Of a stretch of DNA of 64,000 nucleotides, positions 27,470 through 42,232 are shown piece after piece (position 1 is the first letter of the stretch; every line of letters starts with the position of its first letter). The stretch is from contig CM039194.1 of the NCBI GenBank assembly GCA_008360975.2, positions 8,604,426 through 8,668,425 of the forward strand, given 5' to 3'. Under the pieces are notes generated by a model. It was given only the letters and a program-made list of their open reading frames with translations. It was not told the origin of the DNA and did no database searches. The stretch comes from Lichenostomus cassidix. Taxonomy: Eukaryota; Chordata; Aves; Passeriformes; Meliphagidae. The position numbers and the translations under genes were made by a program.

Positions 27470-27681
27470 ACTACAGGTTGGAAATTAGGAAAAAAGTCTC
27501 CATTTGAAAGAGTGGTTAAGCCTTGGAAGACACACCTTAGGGAAGTGGGGTCACCACCCCTGGAAGTGTTCAAAAAATGAGCAGATAGCAATGGGTAGTG
27601 GTAATGGGGATATCTGATTGAAGATTGGACTTGATGATCTTGGAGGTCTTTTCCAACTTTAATGATTCCACAATTCTATAC
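27470..27681 (+). mobile_element. CR1 LINE 3' end
   Basis: Sense CR1: 'ctacaggttggaaattagga', 'gagtggttaagccttggaag', 'cccctggaagtgttcaaaaa', 'gattggacttgatgatcttg' and 'tccaactttaatgattcc', closing with ACAATTCTATA. Older and more diverged than most copies here. Confidence 0.92.
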
Positions 27682-28784
27682 AATTCTGAGCAAACCAATT
27701 TAAGATGAAGAGAAATTAACCCAAACCTTCATCTATAAAAATTCATGATAACAACTATTTAAATTGTGATCATTCTGAGAAAGCCTCCCATAAAATACCA
27801 GGCTGTGTTCTGCAGCAATTACACTGCAGGTAACCCCACTGCAATGTTCCTACAACACCTGATAATAACAGAGGGAGTGTTCTGCTGCCTTCAAACAGTG
27901 CTGACGACCATCACTGTGCACAGAGGAAACCACACACTGCAGATGTGACATTTAGGCAACGCTGCTAATTGCAGCCTGTTCCCCTCACAGCACTACCTGC
28001 CCACCTCCTTTACAGGCAGCCAAGCCCCTCAAAGGCTGAGGACCTGTTTTATTCCTGATTGGAATTTACAGGTTAAGTGAAACTCTGGTAAAATTCCCGC
28101 TAAGAGGAGCAGATGTTTAACATCATGCAAATTCATGAACATATTCAGCTGCCTCTGCTGAAAAAATTCAATTAACAATAAAAATCCAAACTAACTTGCT
28201 TATCTTAGGGATGTGTTTCAGCTAATAAGATGTACATTTATCAGGTATCCATATATAATTTAGCAGCAACTGGGAGCTCCCTGAATTTATCACAGAAATG
28301 GAATGGAATATATGCCATGAAGTAGATACTATTAAACAATAGACATTTACAACCTGGAAGAGTTAAAGCTTGCCTTGGTGTATATTTATTTCAATATTTC
28401 ATTTTATTACAAGAAAAAGCACCCATCTATTACTCTGCGAGTTTTAAAAATATATTAAAAACTTACAGCATGAGAATATTAATTCCCAGTTCTATAAACC
28501 AAAACTCTATTCATACCTTAAACAATTACCTTCCAAACTGCAAAAACCCAAATGAATTGTATGCCTCAGCCCCAAAGCACAGGAAGAGATGGATGGATTT
28601 GCAGCCTTTCTTGGGAAGCCCAAGAATTACAACTTGGTTTGCCAAGTCCAAAGGCAAGTTCTAGATTTGTGTTCTGCCTGGAAGGGAGCAGGAGCAGCCC
28701 CAGGGAGGGAGGCAGGAGGAAGCCTGCAGGTGGGAAAACACACGATAAACGTAATTTATCAAGTGCCTATCACCTCCTAGGCAG

Positions 28785-28960
28785 TGTGCCACAGATTTAT
28801 AGATTTTTAAAGCCAGGAGGGATTATGTGCACACTCTGACCTCCTGCACCGAATTCAACAAGATTTTCCCTGCAGCAGCTCCATAATTTGTTTGCTCTAT
28901 GGCACACCACCCAGGAAGGCTTCCAGCCCTGATTTAAGCATCTAAGAGCAATTTTTCAAA
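28785..28960 (-). mobile_element. Ancient amniote CR1-like remnant
   Basis: The text 'tagatttttaaagccaggag' followed by 'tctgacctcctgcaccgaat' and 'ttccagccctgatttaagca' matches, from memory, the antisense form of the old CR1 family common in turtles and crocodilians. About 175 bp with heavy divergence. A repeat-library search would settle it. Confidence 0.6.
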
Positions 28961-30355
28961 TGATTACTTAGTCTCAGTGGGCAAACATATTTTATTTTTA
29001 ATTTGTTTATCTTCAATTTCCATCTCCTGAATTTTGTTACGCATACATCTGGCACATCAAACTATAAGTCTCATATCCCATGCCACTCTCCTAGCTCTGC
29101 TCAGCTGTTGTGATCATCTCATGTTATACCTGTGGTCTCTGAGGAGCTGTGGCCCACAATAGCTCTCACATTCTATTATGAGCAGCTCACATTCTAAATG
29201 ACTGGGGTTTTTCTCTTTTCTGGGAATTTTATCATCCCGTGGTTGGCAACAAAATGACCATGACTGTGTTTGCAAGAACCTTTGGCTTCTAGTCAGCAGC
29301 GGGTGGTTTTTCCACAACTCAGTGCCCATCCCCTGCTCTGGCTCAGACCATCCCTGGTGCTACAAGGTGATGCTGCAATGCCCACAGAGGGCCCAAACAC
29401 ATTCCCAAAGGCAGGAATTTCTAGATGATTTGGTGGATGATTGCTCTCATTTCATCAGGACATGTCTCCCAAAGATCCACTCAGACAGCATTCCCAAACA
29501 CTATTTAGCGTAAAGAAGACGGAACTAACAGCAATGCCTGGGCTGGGAAAGCAAAAAATCAAACAAGGCTATTCTGACTGCTACTAGTATATTTGCTGCC
29601 TGCTGAGTATTAGCTGTTATTTTTGTGTTAAAAAATTAAAAATAATTGTCTAACCAGAGGGAAGAAACAATGTCATGAACATCAATGCAGATGAAGAAGG
29701 AACACCACACAGTCAAGGCAAACAACTTAGTGAGTAACTCCTATACTGCTTGTCTCAACCATTAGGTGAGTGTAAATATAACAGAAATGCTGAGTGAATT
29801 ATGCATGAGTCCTATACTGAAAACTGGCTGTTTCTAATGATTAATTTACTCTCAACACAGCCTGCTCTGCTATAAATCTATTACTCCACACAGAGATGTG
29901 ACCTTACACACACATTCTCACACACTCAGCTCTCTGTGACTGTTGTGTACTCTCTCTAAATTATATTTTGTCTTCAGATTGTATTGTTCTGCTTTTTAAA
30001 AGCTATTAAGCTAAATTAGTGATGCTGCATCCAAAGGTGCAGACAAGGGAGAGGGGAGCAGGAGAGGAAAATGTCCCTTATACAGGTGTTTCAACAATAG
30101 CAACAAAATTAGCTTAAGAATGTCTAATTACTTTAGATCTCAACCCAAAACAAAACAGCATAATGAATTCATTCAGTGACTGAGACACACTGTATTGAAA
30201 GAGCCTGGGAAGACAGTAAGGTTTTTGTAAAGGGTAAAAAAGAGAAGAAAAGACAAGAGAGGTGACTGGGCAGGTGCAAGGTGAGTGCTGAGGATTCTCA
30301 ATCTGACCCATAAGGGACACTTCATAATATTGCTTTCCAATAAGGAAAACATAAA

Positions 30356-30403
30356 AAACCAACAAAAACAACCAAAACAAACAAAGCAAGCCCAACAAAA
30401 AAG
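30356..30403 (+). repeat. C/A-rich low-complexity tract
   Basis: Irregular CCAACAAAAACAACC and AAACAAACAAAG units. Confidence 0.85.
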
Positions 30404-31466
30404 TAAAAATACCTATTCATGAAAAGGCACACATCCAGATAATAATGGATGAGCAGTGCTTCTGAAAACACAGGTGTTCTTTATAAATCCAGACTTGAAT
30501 TTCTGTTTCATCACTTCAGCAAATCAAAGGTAATTAAAGGCAAACCTACTGTGTATGACTGACATCTCCATTTGTGTGATTAGTACTTTCTGGGGTCAAA
30601 TCATCCACCCCAGTGCCCTGATGTTCCATGGCAGCACAATGGGACACTAAGGAACCTCCACACTCAGTCTGTACAGAGTGCTAAAACAAAACACTCTGCT
30701 TTTAGCAAGAATTAACGAGATTTTGTTAATTTGATGTATTTCCTCATGCTTTTGCTGTAGGGATGGCAGGGTGACAGGTTTCTTTTCAGGGGCTGAACCT
30801 TTGGGCCACCAGCAATGGCAGGAAGGCTCTGATCCACATGGTTTCAGTGTGATGGGCTATGAAGGAGTATTTGGTGAGCAGCTGCAGGTCAGCAGGGGAA
30901 TTCTGGGGTGTTGGGGAGCAGTCTGCACTAATCCAGATTTCTCCCTGTCCACATCTGTCCATTCCTTTTAAAGACTCTGAGATAAGGCTCTCGCTGTGCT
31001 TTCACGAGCTCCTGGCACGGGCTGAAAGCCTCAAGTGCTGCCAAAACACAAACAGTAGAATAAACATGGCTCACCAGATCTGCTGGGACCCTTCTATCTG
31101 CACACACAGCAGCATCAGATGCTGTGTCAGTGATGGATTACAGCCTCAAGTACACAGGCAGCGAAAGCAGGAGATGGACAAGAAGTTAAGAGCTATCACC
31201 CTTGGCTTGCTGCACAAGGCCAGAGACAAGGGAAAACCCAAACCAAATACATCAAGAAGAGGAGTTGCTTGAAAGCCTATAATATCTTTTGCAATGGGTC
31301 TGCTGGAAGCACCAGTTTACACCTGATGCTGTCCTTTAGCTTAATTTTTTGCCCTGAGACTGCTGTTTTTAAATGAAGCAAACAGACCTGGCAAACCATT
31401 AATATTTGGGGAGTGCTGCTTTGTTAACACTGAAGCCAAATCTTCCTGAGGGATCTGCAGGACAGA

Positions 31467-31489
31467 AAAATAAATAAATAAATAAATAA
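31467..31489 (+). repeat. (TAAA)n microsatellite
   Basis: About five consecutive AAAT/TAAA units followed by TTTC. Confidence 0.93.
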
Positions 31490-34400
31490 TTTCTGTCCAT
31501 TTGAAGCACTTGACAACATATATGACAAAACCACCTGTCATCATGAACTGGAGGAGGTAATTACTGTGCAGTGATGATTAGCTTCACTCACTCTCCACTT
31601 CAGCAGTTATGTGAGGAAGTCTTGGTCCATCGATCTGAGTGCGCAGGAAGCCAGGCCTGCCTTTCACTGTAGCCAAATCTTATTCCTCATTTCTATATGG
31701 AAAATGTCTTCACTACTCTAATGCAGACACCCTTCAATTTAAAAGAACCAAACCAAACAGGCTTTTATTAGATAAACAGGATGTTTGCTCACTGTGCCTG
31801 CATCAGTTGGTGATGCTATGCAAGCTGCAGTTTGACATTTTACAAACCCCTACCTTACTCCTATTAGAGAAAGCAAAATTGACTGGATTCCTCTGGGAAG
31901 TAACCAATGCTCACTTTTTTATGGCTGACTGGTACATCTATCAAATACTTCGAGATAGCAAATGGAAGCTTTAATAAACATTAAAGTCCTCTGGCACTAA
32001 TGTAAATTTTGCTGATTCTGTTCTGCTCTGAAACACTTACCTTTCCAAACAATTCCCTGGCTGTGCTGTCAGAAGGAATGCTTCACCATCACTCAATGTT
32101 TGGGATTCCATGAATCTGACTCCCTGGTAAAGGTATTTTTCATTTTTACTGTCTGGTTTCTTATCTGTATGAAGTATGCACAGGAAAAGTGGCCAGCAAT
32201 GGGTATTACAAAGGCTACCACACACCATCCTTGGTGATGGATGCAGTCAAGAACATTATTTTCTTTTTCTTGGGTATTTGTGTATACAGGTTTTGCCTGA
32301 TGCCTTCTTGGAGACATTCATGCTTCTATCACAAGACCACAGGATCTGCCACAGGACAGCTTTGTCCTCTATCACAGAGATTTTTTAAACAATTCTGTGC
32401 CCAAAGCCTATGGTTACCTGTTCTCTCAGGAACATCCCTGCTCAGAAAGTGCGTGATGTTTACAACAGGGAGAGCAGAGGGTATGTGCACACACAGAAAA
32501 AGAGTTCTCATGACATTTTCAATCCAAAAGCAAGAGGAAAACACCATAATTCTCCCCTGACTGTGTGTCCTTCCACATCCTCAAAGGCATTCAGAGAAAT
32601 CCTCTGCAAAACCCTGCTGATTTACAGCACTTCCCCACCCTGCACTTGAACTGTGGAGTCCCCCATATCCTCTTGCTGAGCACTAAAGGACAACACATGT
32701 AATTACAGTAAGCAGGAGTATTTATTATTGTTAAGGATGTGTGTAATGGTCTGATAACGATGTGCTGTGCCTGTTGTTCAGATGTCATTAGGAGACCTCT
32801 CAGGCATCTCATTAGTAGACTGTAACATACACCCTAAAGGGCATTACTGCAATTATGAAATGTTAACTTCAGAAGAGAAAAACATGCACAAGGGAGAGAA
32901 GGTACTTCTAACGGGAAAAGAAAGCATTAAAAAGGAGTAAGAAACTTCACACAGAAAACTCTTAAATTAGTCCAGAAACAACAGATTAAAGAGAAACATT
33001 TACAACATGCACATGTAGACATGAGAGTCTGCCTACTCCTCCAGAATTTAATGAGGTCAAAAGTACTCCATTTAATAAATATAAAGGTTTGCAAAAGAGT
33101 AGTTGGATTTTTGTTATTATAATCACACATACATTTAGTGTCATACATATATGGCACTCCAGAAACCAACAGTCTCCCATTATGGAGAGCCAAATGGTGC
33201 CACTTAATGATACAATGTGCCAGCTACTAAAGTGACAAACCCAGTCCTTTACATGTGACAAACAGTGCAGATGAGAACTCCAATTCCTACTGCACCAACC
33301 TGCCCCATCAACCAAAGCATTCAACCCAACCTCTGAACACACCTTGACCTGCCTGCACAAGGCAGCTGCAGCATTTACAACTCTCAGGGCTCCAACAGAG
33401 AGAAAAACACAAATACATCTACTCTAACTTCCCATTTACACCACAAATGCACATCACTGCTGCTTGTCCTCTCCCTCCGGAGCCCAGGCAACAGAAACAA
33501 CAAGATTTGTATTTCTACTCTAAATCCATGTTATGAACAACAAATGCAGCAGATCAACAAACAGAATGAATAAATAAAAGCTCGCCAATGCTACAGGCTG
33601 AATTTTGGGGATGAATTCCTCTCCTCTTTCTTTGTGAGATTTTTTTTTTTAATATTTTCTCTTAAGCGCTATGATGATGGATGATGAATGGGACAGTTAT
33701 CTGAGCACTGGAAGTGCTTTGATACTGACAAGTCAAATAACCTTTCTGCAGCTCAGGGTACCAGTTCTGGAGTAGATCTGCTGGAGGCCTGTCAAGATAA
33801 CAATATCCCCAAACCAACTGTTGGCAGTGGGATTTTTCATTATATATGTCACTAAAGTACAGAGCGAAGCTTCTTACCACAGAAATAAGGGGATGAAAAC
33901 ATGTTTTTCCTGAAGATTTCCAGCACCGAGAGTGATACATTCCAGGGTAAAGCATGAATGACAAATCACTGTGTTTTGATCCATGAGAGCATTGCACTGA
34001 GGGAATTAGCACAGTTTAAGAGCTGGGACAAAGGGAGCAATGGCCCCAAGGGAGCTGCCTGCCAAGGCACAGCACAGCTGGCACTTCTGTCCCTGTCCTG
34101 CAGGGTTTCAGATGACACTCTGCCTCAGCAGGCTCCTGTAGAGCTCCCAAAAGAAAGGGGCTCCCCAGATTTCCACCTCTCATAAAGGCTGCCTTGCCCA
34201 TGGCAACACATCTCCAGCACCAGAGAGGGTTTGGGGGTTAGAAAAGAAAGAGAGAAGGAGAAAAAAGCACATCTCTAGACTCTCCCAGAATAAGCAGTTT
34301 AAGCCATTTACAGGAGAGCCTTCAAAACATTTTCCATCTTAACCCCTTCCTGCCCAAACAGCACTGCAACAGACCCCCAATGATGAATTTGTTTCACATC

Positions 34401-37169
34401 CCAGGAGATCTTTTAATTTCATTCTCTGCTCCACATTCATAACACTCAATATTTATTACAAATGCATTAAGTATAACACAAGTGGCAGATCCAAATGATG
34501 CGTCCTTTGCCTCCCAGTGCCCTTACATTCACAGTGACCCTACAGTGTCACAAGGGTTTGGGTTTGTTCCCAATTTACAGCCAACCTTCATTGCTACAAA
34601 TCCCACCTAGCTGTGTCCAAACAGCACAGGGCCCAAATGAAACTCAGACCCCTGAAGAGGATAAAACTCTGAGGTTTATTACAGTGGAGATTAAAATTCA
34701 ATATTGCAGCAGAGCAGGATGTTAAAATGCTGCACAGCTTCAGCTGCTCTTTGCTCAAAGAAGCAGTTAGATAACAGTAAGTTGGGTTTAACACAGTTTT
34801 ATTGACATAAATTCTATTTGTTGAGGGCTCTGAAGGAAGAACTGATACTATACGCCTTGCATTCCAGAAACTGGGTACCCAAAGTGATTTTCTTTCTTTT
34901 TCAGGAGGCTAATGCAGCCTAACTTCCATCACAAGGCACAAGTCACTGCATTGCTGAGTGCCTGTGCTGGTATTACACTGAGAGCAAAGGTCTGGATACC
35001 AAGGGCTCTGAGGAAGCAATGGAGTTAAGTTTTATGAAAGGAAGGCCTTCCCTCATGGCAGGTTCTGTAAGATAATAAGGTTTGTTGAAGACACGCTGGT
35101 TTGCTCTGTGAAAACCTTCCCTAATCATCTGGGTCTCTTGCTAACACACCCTGCTCAATGATAATAAGAGTCGAATCAGTTCATACATGGTCTTGCACAA
35201 ATGCTTTTCTCCTTGTCTTTAGCACCACACAGAAAATGAGTGGAATTTCCTGTGCTGGAGGGTGAGTCAAGGAATTTAATGCTGGGCCAGTCCCTCAGTC
35301 ATGGCAGGTCTTTCTCATAAACCATGTGGTTTAGTGATGAACTAAGATGTATCATTCCAGGTTTCTGTTAAACAGCTTGAAATGTGACAAAAAATAAAAA
35401 CAAGAATCAATGTTCAAGCTTTAATTAAAGATTCAGCCAAACCACGTGGAGGCAATGAAAACGACTTGTGCCCTACTGCCCCTCAATAACTTACAGCCCT
35501 GCCCAGCTTTTATGTATCTCAAAACCACAGCAGGCAATCAAAACAGCACCAAAAGTCTCCCACATCTTTTATCACTTTAAAGGAAATGAAAGTTAATGTA
35601 TTTATGCTGCAATTACAGGGTGATCACGTTTTCCTCCCCTTGTCTGCCCTTTTTACAGAGGATTGCTCCCACTTGCCTCACCCCAGTTTTGTCATGAGGG
35701 AATATTACTGAATTTGTTGGACTTAGTCTTCATTTGCAGTACAGAAAAGACAACTAGAATCAAGATCTGGGCATATTTATTTCAAGATCTCTTTCCTGCA
35801 GCCAATAGAAACTAACTAACTGACTAAATAAATCCATTTTCTGTGTTTAATTTCCAACTCATGTAAGATATAAGTTTGGTAATTTCATCTCCCTGAGCTG
35901 GAATGACCTCCCTAAGAAAAACAACACAACATCCAGACCATTATTTGATAGCTATGTCTGCTTCCACATCAATAGAATGAAAACAAATTAACCATTCCCT
36001 CTGTTGGCTGATGCCCTCTGATAAGCAGTGGCCAGGCATGTTAATGGGACAAAGCTCCCAGCTCAAACTTACTCAGGCAAGTAAACTAACCTCTTGAGTT
36101 TTGTTCTTTTTAATACAATGGCAGCCAATATCTTGAAAACTTTTAAAACTAATATTTTAAAATGTTATGCTTCATATGCTAGAATTTGTTAAACCACAAA
36201 ATGTTTTGAGCTGCAATCGCTCAAGTAGAAAATATATCTATGGCTGTCAGATAAATTTATTTTCAGCTGTGAAAAAAATATATTGCTATCTCACATAAGG
36301 CAGTATCCTGGCATCCCAAATATACCAGCCAACAACCTATTGGTCTAATTCGTATTTCAAAGATATTGCAAGTGACCCATACATGAAATGTGATGGTGTT
36401 ATTTGTGAGTAGATTTGTAGCAGCAGTGTAAACCCGTTGACTTTTATAAAATAGAAATAGAGAGATTACACATCTGGATCTGTGCTAAGGGGTGCAGAAG
36501 GTCACCATCAATGCCACCTATGCAGTCGGAAATGTTTGTACTACAGACACAGGAAGAAACTACAGAAATGCATTCCCACACAGTTGTTTTCTTGCAAATC
36601 ACTGCGCCCACCACTTCTTATCTCCCACACCCACAGAAAACACAACACACACTGAGGCCCTGAGCAAACCAGCAAACATCAGAGGAGCAGCATCTTTAAC
36701 GATGCTCGAGAAATTCTGATCATTGTTTCCTGTGGCACACAGAGAACCCAGACTGTTCTCTGGCTGTGCTACTCCTTAGGTCTTAAACATTTTTTCCATG
36801 TCTTTGAAAATCTTTTCTAGTGCCTTTGACTTCAAGTTCATTCACTCCCTTCTGAAAGAATTTCCTCCATATATCCAGCCTTGAAGAAACTGTTATGGAA
36901 AACTTTGGGCATTTGAGGCTTCACAAGAAGCCAATCCCAGGGCCTTCCAAACCATGCCCTGACCCTGGGAAGCCATGCATGGTCTTCTCCTGCTAATGAA
37001 CAGCCTTTCCCTGCAAGGCTTTTCCAGGATCTTTTGTCTCGGGAGCTTTGCGGCATATTATGGCATAATTGCTTTCTTACTGATATTCAAATGTCAAAAC
37101 TTTTATTCATTACATCTTACAAAAGAATTCAATTTTCCTGTCAGGTAGAAGATCTCCATAGTCTCTCAG

Positions 37170-37253
37170 GTTCCCTACCCAAGGCAGGGGGTTGGAAAGA
37201 GATGATCTTTAAGGTCCCTTCCAATCTTAACCATTCAGTGATTCTTTGATTCT
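37170..37253 (+). mobile_element. CR1 LINE 3' tail
   Basis: Sense CR1 tail: 'ccctacccaaggcagggggt', 'tggaaagagatgatctttaa', 'ggtcccttccaatcttaacc', 'attcagtgattctttgattc'. About 84 bp, with the terminal tandem ATTCT.TGATTCT still visible. Confidence 0.93.
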
Positions 37254-40200
37254 AGCTTAAAAGACGTTTTATGAAAGCTAAGACTAAACTTTAAAACAAA
37301 ACCCCATTATTAGAAACCAGAGAGACACAGAAATCCATTTGTTTTCCCAGTTTTAATTTATTAAGTCCTCAAAAGCTATTTAGGAAAGCTTTATCTGAGA
37401 AAGCGGTATGCTCCACACTTTTTCCACGGGCACATATTTGTAATTGAGGGAGGTGTAATTAACACACTTTGGCTAATGCTATATTCCCTGGTACTTCCCT
37501 CCCCACAGGCTCCCTTAGCTGTCCCTCATCGAGGGAGGGATGTAATGAACACCTCAGATAAAATCCAAATAGCACTGTTCAAGATGGTGATAATGGCACA
37601 TTTAAAACAACACCTGGCAGGAGTACCTGCAGATGGGACTGAGTCATAAAAGGAAAGACTGCAGCTACAGTATTTCCTTCAAGGAGTGAAATGCTGATGA
37701 AGCACAATTGCAGGAGCCTTGGCACTAAGAACGTTGACAAATCAGGACCCTTCTAAGAAAGCCTGTCACCAGCAACATCTTCCATCATTCCACCACAATG
37801 GCATTGCTGTGAGACAGAGCCAAGCCTTGTGGAGGTTGCACTAGTAAATAAAAAATGGGAGCAACGAGCATGAAACTAATCCCTTGGCTCCAAAGTCACC
37901 AACTATTGCTTATCTGCAGCTCAGCTTTACTAATACACTGCCTATGAGCCTGAAAATATCCAAAATTTGTATCAAGAGGTAGAGCTGAGGAGTTGAGGCC
38001 ACCTCTTAACAGCACTTTTTCACAGCCTTTAGGAGACTGCCTTGCACTATGAGACTGCAATTGAAGGTTTTGACTATAAAACTCACAGAAATTAAATAAA
38101 TAGCTGCATCTCTTAAACAGAACCTGGAAAATGCACTGATCTTTATGGCTGGGATTATTTTTATTCCTTAGAAGTTTAAATATGAAGCTTAACTAAAGCT
38201 TCAAACTTTAGTTTTAGAGCACTCAAACACACGTCATGATTCAGACCATGAAGACATTAAATTCCATGGTTCCTCCTATCCACTAAGGCCAGAACTGGGG
38301 TTGAGGAGCATCATGACCTACAAACTCAAGAATTCTTTAGACAAAAACTATCCTGACCTTGGTGACAGCACATGGCCCCAAATACAGGCAGCTCAGCAGG
38401 GCATGCATATCATGATAATACCTTTATATACATTTATGTACATAATGCACACACAAGGACACAGTGCAGCAATAGTAGGGCCAGACTCTCAGTGGGTCAG
38501 AGACAGGAGGACACAGGGGAGCTGCCTGCTGGCCAGCTCAGCACTGGCAGCCTTACGGAGGAATATGTGCCCTAACCTGTAACTCTAATATGTATGAAGC
38601 TTTGGACATACATTTTCTTTTACAAGTGAGTATCCAGTGCATGGGAAAGCTCCCATGAAAAGCTCTCAGAAAAACACATTCCAAATTAAAAAAATTGAAG
38701 TCCTAGTAATAGTACTGTATTGCTCTTCCCTTAATGCTGTTTTACAAGGGAAATATTAGTATTTTCTGCAGAAAAAAAAAAGGCATCTAAGGAGTCAGAG
38801 CCAACAGCTTTCAAAACATCCCCAGCATCAGGTTTGGATTTATTTGCTTCATTGTTTTCTTTCCCTCTACAATGTGTAAATGCTATTCTTCAGCAGGGAT
38901 CCATCCCTTTCAGGTCATTCAAGCATGTAGCTCTACTCAGGCCATGGAGAGATGGTCACATTGTCACCCTTCCAGCCTTAAACCCTCCTACCCTGAGTGC
39001 TGGCAATACCTGGAAATGGATGTCTTGGCAGAAGAACTATTTATGTTTGACACTTGCTTTAAATGCAGAGCAGAAAGAAATTTCCTTTCATTAAAATATG
39101 TAATTAGAGGCTCTTTTTAAACATTGGAAGAAAATCCTGTCTTGTTTTCAATGAAGAGTTTCTGCTTCTTTGACTTGAAACAAAAAGCATCTGTTTTGGC
39201 AATCTCCCACCACAATCATACATCAGCTGTTAAAAACATCTTGAAAGGCACAAAATTAAATGAATCACATCTGGAGCCAATTTGGACATGTATTTGTTTT
39301 CTAAACAGTATTAAATTCAAATCAGTATCTTGAAATGATAATATAAGCACATCAAAATCAATAGAAATAATGAGAAATGGCCTTATTCATACCATGATAA
39401 CTGTGTCTATATTCTTATCAAAATACTGGTGATCATAACTCTTAAATAACTTCATGGAGCTAATAGATCACAAAATCAGACTTAAATTAAAACTAAATAT
39501 AAAGGCAAGCCCTTCAGTGACTCTACCCAGCCTACCTGCAAGAGATGCAATACTTCAATGTCCACCCAAGTCATGGCTACTTGGAGCAGACAGCAAACAT
39601 CCTTTACTTCTGTAAAATCTATAGGTTATTGATTCCTCTTTAGTGCAGTTATTCAGACATAGCAAACATGCTAGTCTGTAAAATGCAGTCCATAGAGGAC
39701 TTATTTGAGGCTGAGCACAGCAGGTGATGCATGCCAGTGTCACCATTCCCATCTCTGACACTCCAGTAAGCAGGAATGTCCATTTGCTGCGTATCAACTC
39801 CACTCTTCACCACCCTCCCCAACACTGCCCAACAGGCTCACATGCTGAGGAGGATGAGGATGTGATTTGGGCCATGACATGGCACTGGGACCCAGCACCA
39901 CATTCATGTCCACATACACAACCCCTGCTGCCCCCAGCTTGAGCCTTGGGGTGTCTTCAAACCATCAGGACCTTCCCAGAGAGCTGCCTTTGGTTTTAGA
40001 TGGTCATGACTTTTTTGAGTGGAAAAAGCACAACTCATGGGTTGAGTTAGAGCTGGTGGTTCAGGAGAAATGTGTGATGCTGTCAAATGCCTTTTCAAGG
40101 TGCTGGAGATGTAGAAAGCATAAAACAAGTCAGAGCACCTCCCAGTAAAAAAACTCTTTCCTGTGATGATGGCTCTGGATGAGGTTCAGAGCTGACCACG

Positions 40201-41547
40201 GTGCCAAATATGTTAGAGCCAAACTTTCTCTCTCACAGTCCCCAGACCACACTGGGCTGACTGAGACATAAATAGAGATGACTCAAGTCCGTAATTTGGT
40301 CTGCAGAAAACAGCATAGATAAAACAACAGGACCATCAAGAAGGGCAAAATTTCAGGTAAAATAGAGTCTTGGAAAACATGGTTGGGAGCACAGAATGAA
40401 GCAGGACAGAAGTAACTAATATTGTCAGTGACACTCCCTGGTGGTTGGATACCTCCTGCAGTGCTTTTCCCCTCTGTCTACAAATCAAACATTAACAGAA
40501 GAAGAAAAACACACATTTCAATTAAATGTCTGTTCACATTAATCCAGGGAGTTAAGACTTGCAGGGATTCAGATGATCTGTGTGGACCAAGACAGACATT
40601 TCCCAGCACAGCAGCTGGAATAAAATTTATTAAAAAAATGCTCCAGTCTTGCAGGTTAACAAACTTCCCGTGGTCTTCCTATAGAGACTTTGTCCTACCC
40701 TTTATCCCCAGGGAGGCTGGGTTTTCCCTGGTGCAACCAGCTGCTATGAAAACATAGAGCATCTCCTGACCTGGCCCATCATCCACCCCACCTCTGCTGC
40801 TGGCACATTCCTGCTAGAGCAGAAGGTTTTACAGATGCCAGAAATGAAGCAAAACAAGATCAGGAGGATCTGGTCCATGTACTAAAAAAATGTTGAAAAG
40901 TCTGCTGTTCTTCCACCTTTATTTCCAATTCAAGAGCATCTCTTTTATACAGACAATGAATAAGGAGCCATATAGTAATTCACAACTGCCCTTCCCGACC
41001 TCTGAAACAAATCTGCCATTAGAGGAAATCAGATGCTGAGTTCCAGGGCAGAAAGCAAGAGTTTGTTAGAGGGTAAGTACGAAGGACCCAGAAGCTGGCA
41101 AGCTTTGAAATGACCCTGTTTCACTGCAGGGAGGCTGCTGGCACAGGCAGTGAACACTGAGCCTGAGGAAGAGCTAAGGAGGTCAATGTCACCTACAGCT
41201 TCCCAGTGCTTCCATGGCATCCTCAGAGAAACACACTCCATGAAGTCACAGTTCACAGAGGATTTGGCATTTCCTGGACAGGAAGAATGTTAAAAATACA
41301 GAATATCATTTTTTTAAAAAAGATATATCCATTTTCTAAACAGGTTACCAAAATGCTATTTCTTTGGGGTTCACAGGAATAGAGCAGCTGATATCCCTTG
41401 TACAGGCAGATGACCTCCTCATCAAAAAACCCACAGATGATGTCTTCCTTTTGAGAGAAGACAGAGTTAACATCCTAAACATCATGAGGAACTGCCCATG
41501 TCACAGGCTGACAAAGCTCTGTGCTGCCAGTGAGGATTGAGGTCTTA
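37254..41547 (+). other. Unique intronic DNA
   Basis: No recognised repeat or gene in 4.3 kb. The part at 37420-37620 is repeat-free with several AATTA cores and a palindromic CCCTC-ATCGAGGGAGG segment, and could be regulatory, but nothing decides it. Confidence 0.55.
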
Positions 41548-41725
41548 ACCCTGGCACAGGTTGCCCAGAAAAGCTGGAGAAGCTCCAACCCTGGAGTGTT
41601 CAAGGCCAGGCTGAACAGGGCTTGGAGAAACCTGGCCTAGTGGAAGGTGTCCCATGGCAGGGGGTTGGAACTGGATGGTCTTTACAGGTCCCTTCCCATC
41701 CAAATAATTTTGTGATTCTATGATT
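41548..41725 (+). mobile_element. CR1 LINE 3' end
   Basis: Sense CR1: 'ccctggcacaggttgcccag', 'ttcaaggccaggctgaacag', 'ggcttggagaaacctggcct', 'catggcagggggttggaact', ending 'ttttgtgattctatgatt'. A small internal deletion removes part of the usual 'gctgtggctgcccca' region. Confidence 0.95.
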
Positions 41726-42232
41726 AAGAGTACAAAAAAAAAATTACATAGCAGCAGGACAAAAAAGGGGTACTAAAATGAACAATAAAATGTAGAAGGA
41801 AAACCTGAAAGACATTCTCAAAAATCTTAATTAATATGAAAATCTTAAAGACTGAAACACCATAAATCCAAGCTTTATAGTTGTCTGATTAAGGTTTGCT
41901 GCATTGTATCCTGCAGAAGAATGGAAATGGTTATAGTCGGCAAATACATTCAGAAGATGATAACACGGCTTTGCTTTCAAAGATAAAGCAGGAAATAATT
42001 CAATTTAACAACCAAATGGGAGCTGGGGGCCCACGCTGAGGCTCTCGCCAGGGACAGAGGCGCCTGGCTCGGGCACTGATCTTTTGGAAAAGAGATAAAG
42101 TAAAATAATAAAAAAAATCCAATCCTTCTATGCCTTGAAAAAAGAGAGCATCCGTATTTCCTCAGCTACTGCTGCTGACATTGAAGCACGGAATTGACTC
42201 CACAACTCAGATAGTTATGAAGTAGGTATGTG

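Larger units (their letters stand above)
28961..37169 (+). other. Unique intronic DNA
   Basis: Apart from the C/A tract at 30356-30403 and the TAAA repeat at 31467-31489 I recognise no repeat, exon or RNA gene in these 8.2 kb. This is the longest stretch without a recognisable CR1 copy. Open frames here (for example 30859-31272 and 31639-31974, plus strand) lack domains and splice context. Confidence 0.6.

Noticed and set aside
42001..42070. GC- and CpG-rich patch upstream of the LTR that might be a coding exon
   Set aside because: The minus-strand translation does not match the FSTL4 N-terminus or Kazal region, and no acceptor/donor pair encloses a plausible frame.
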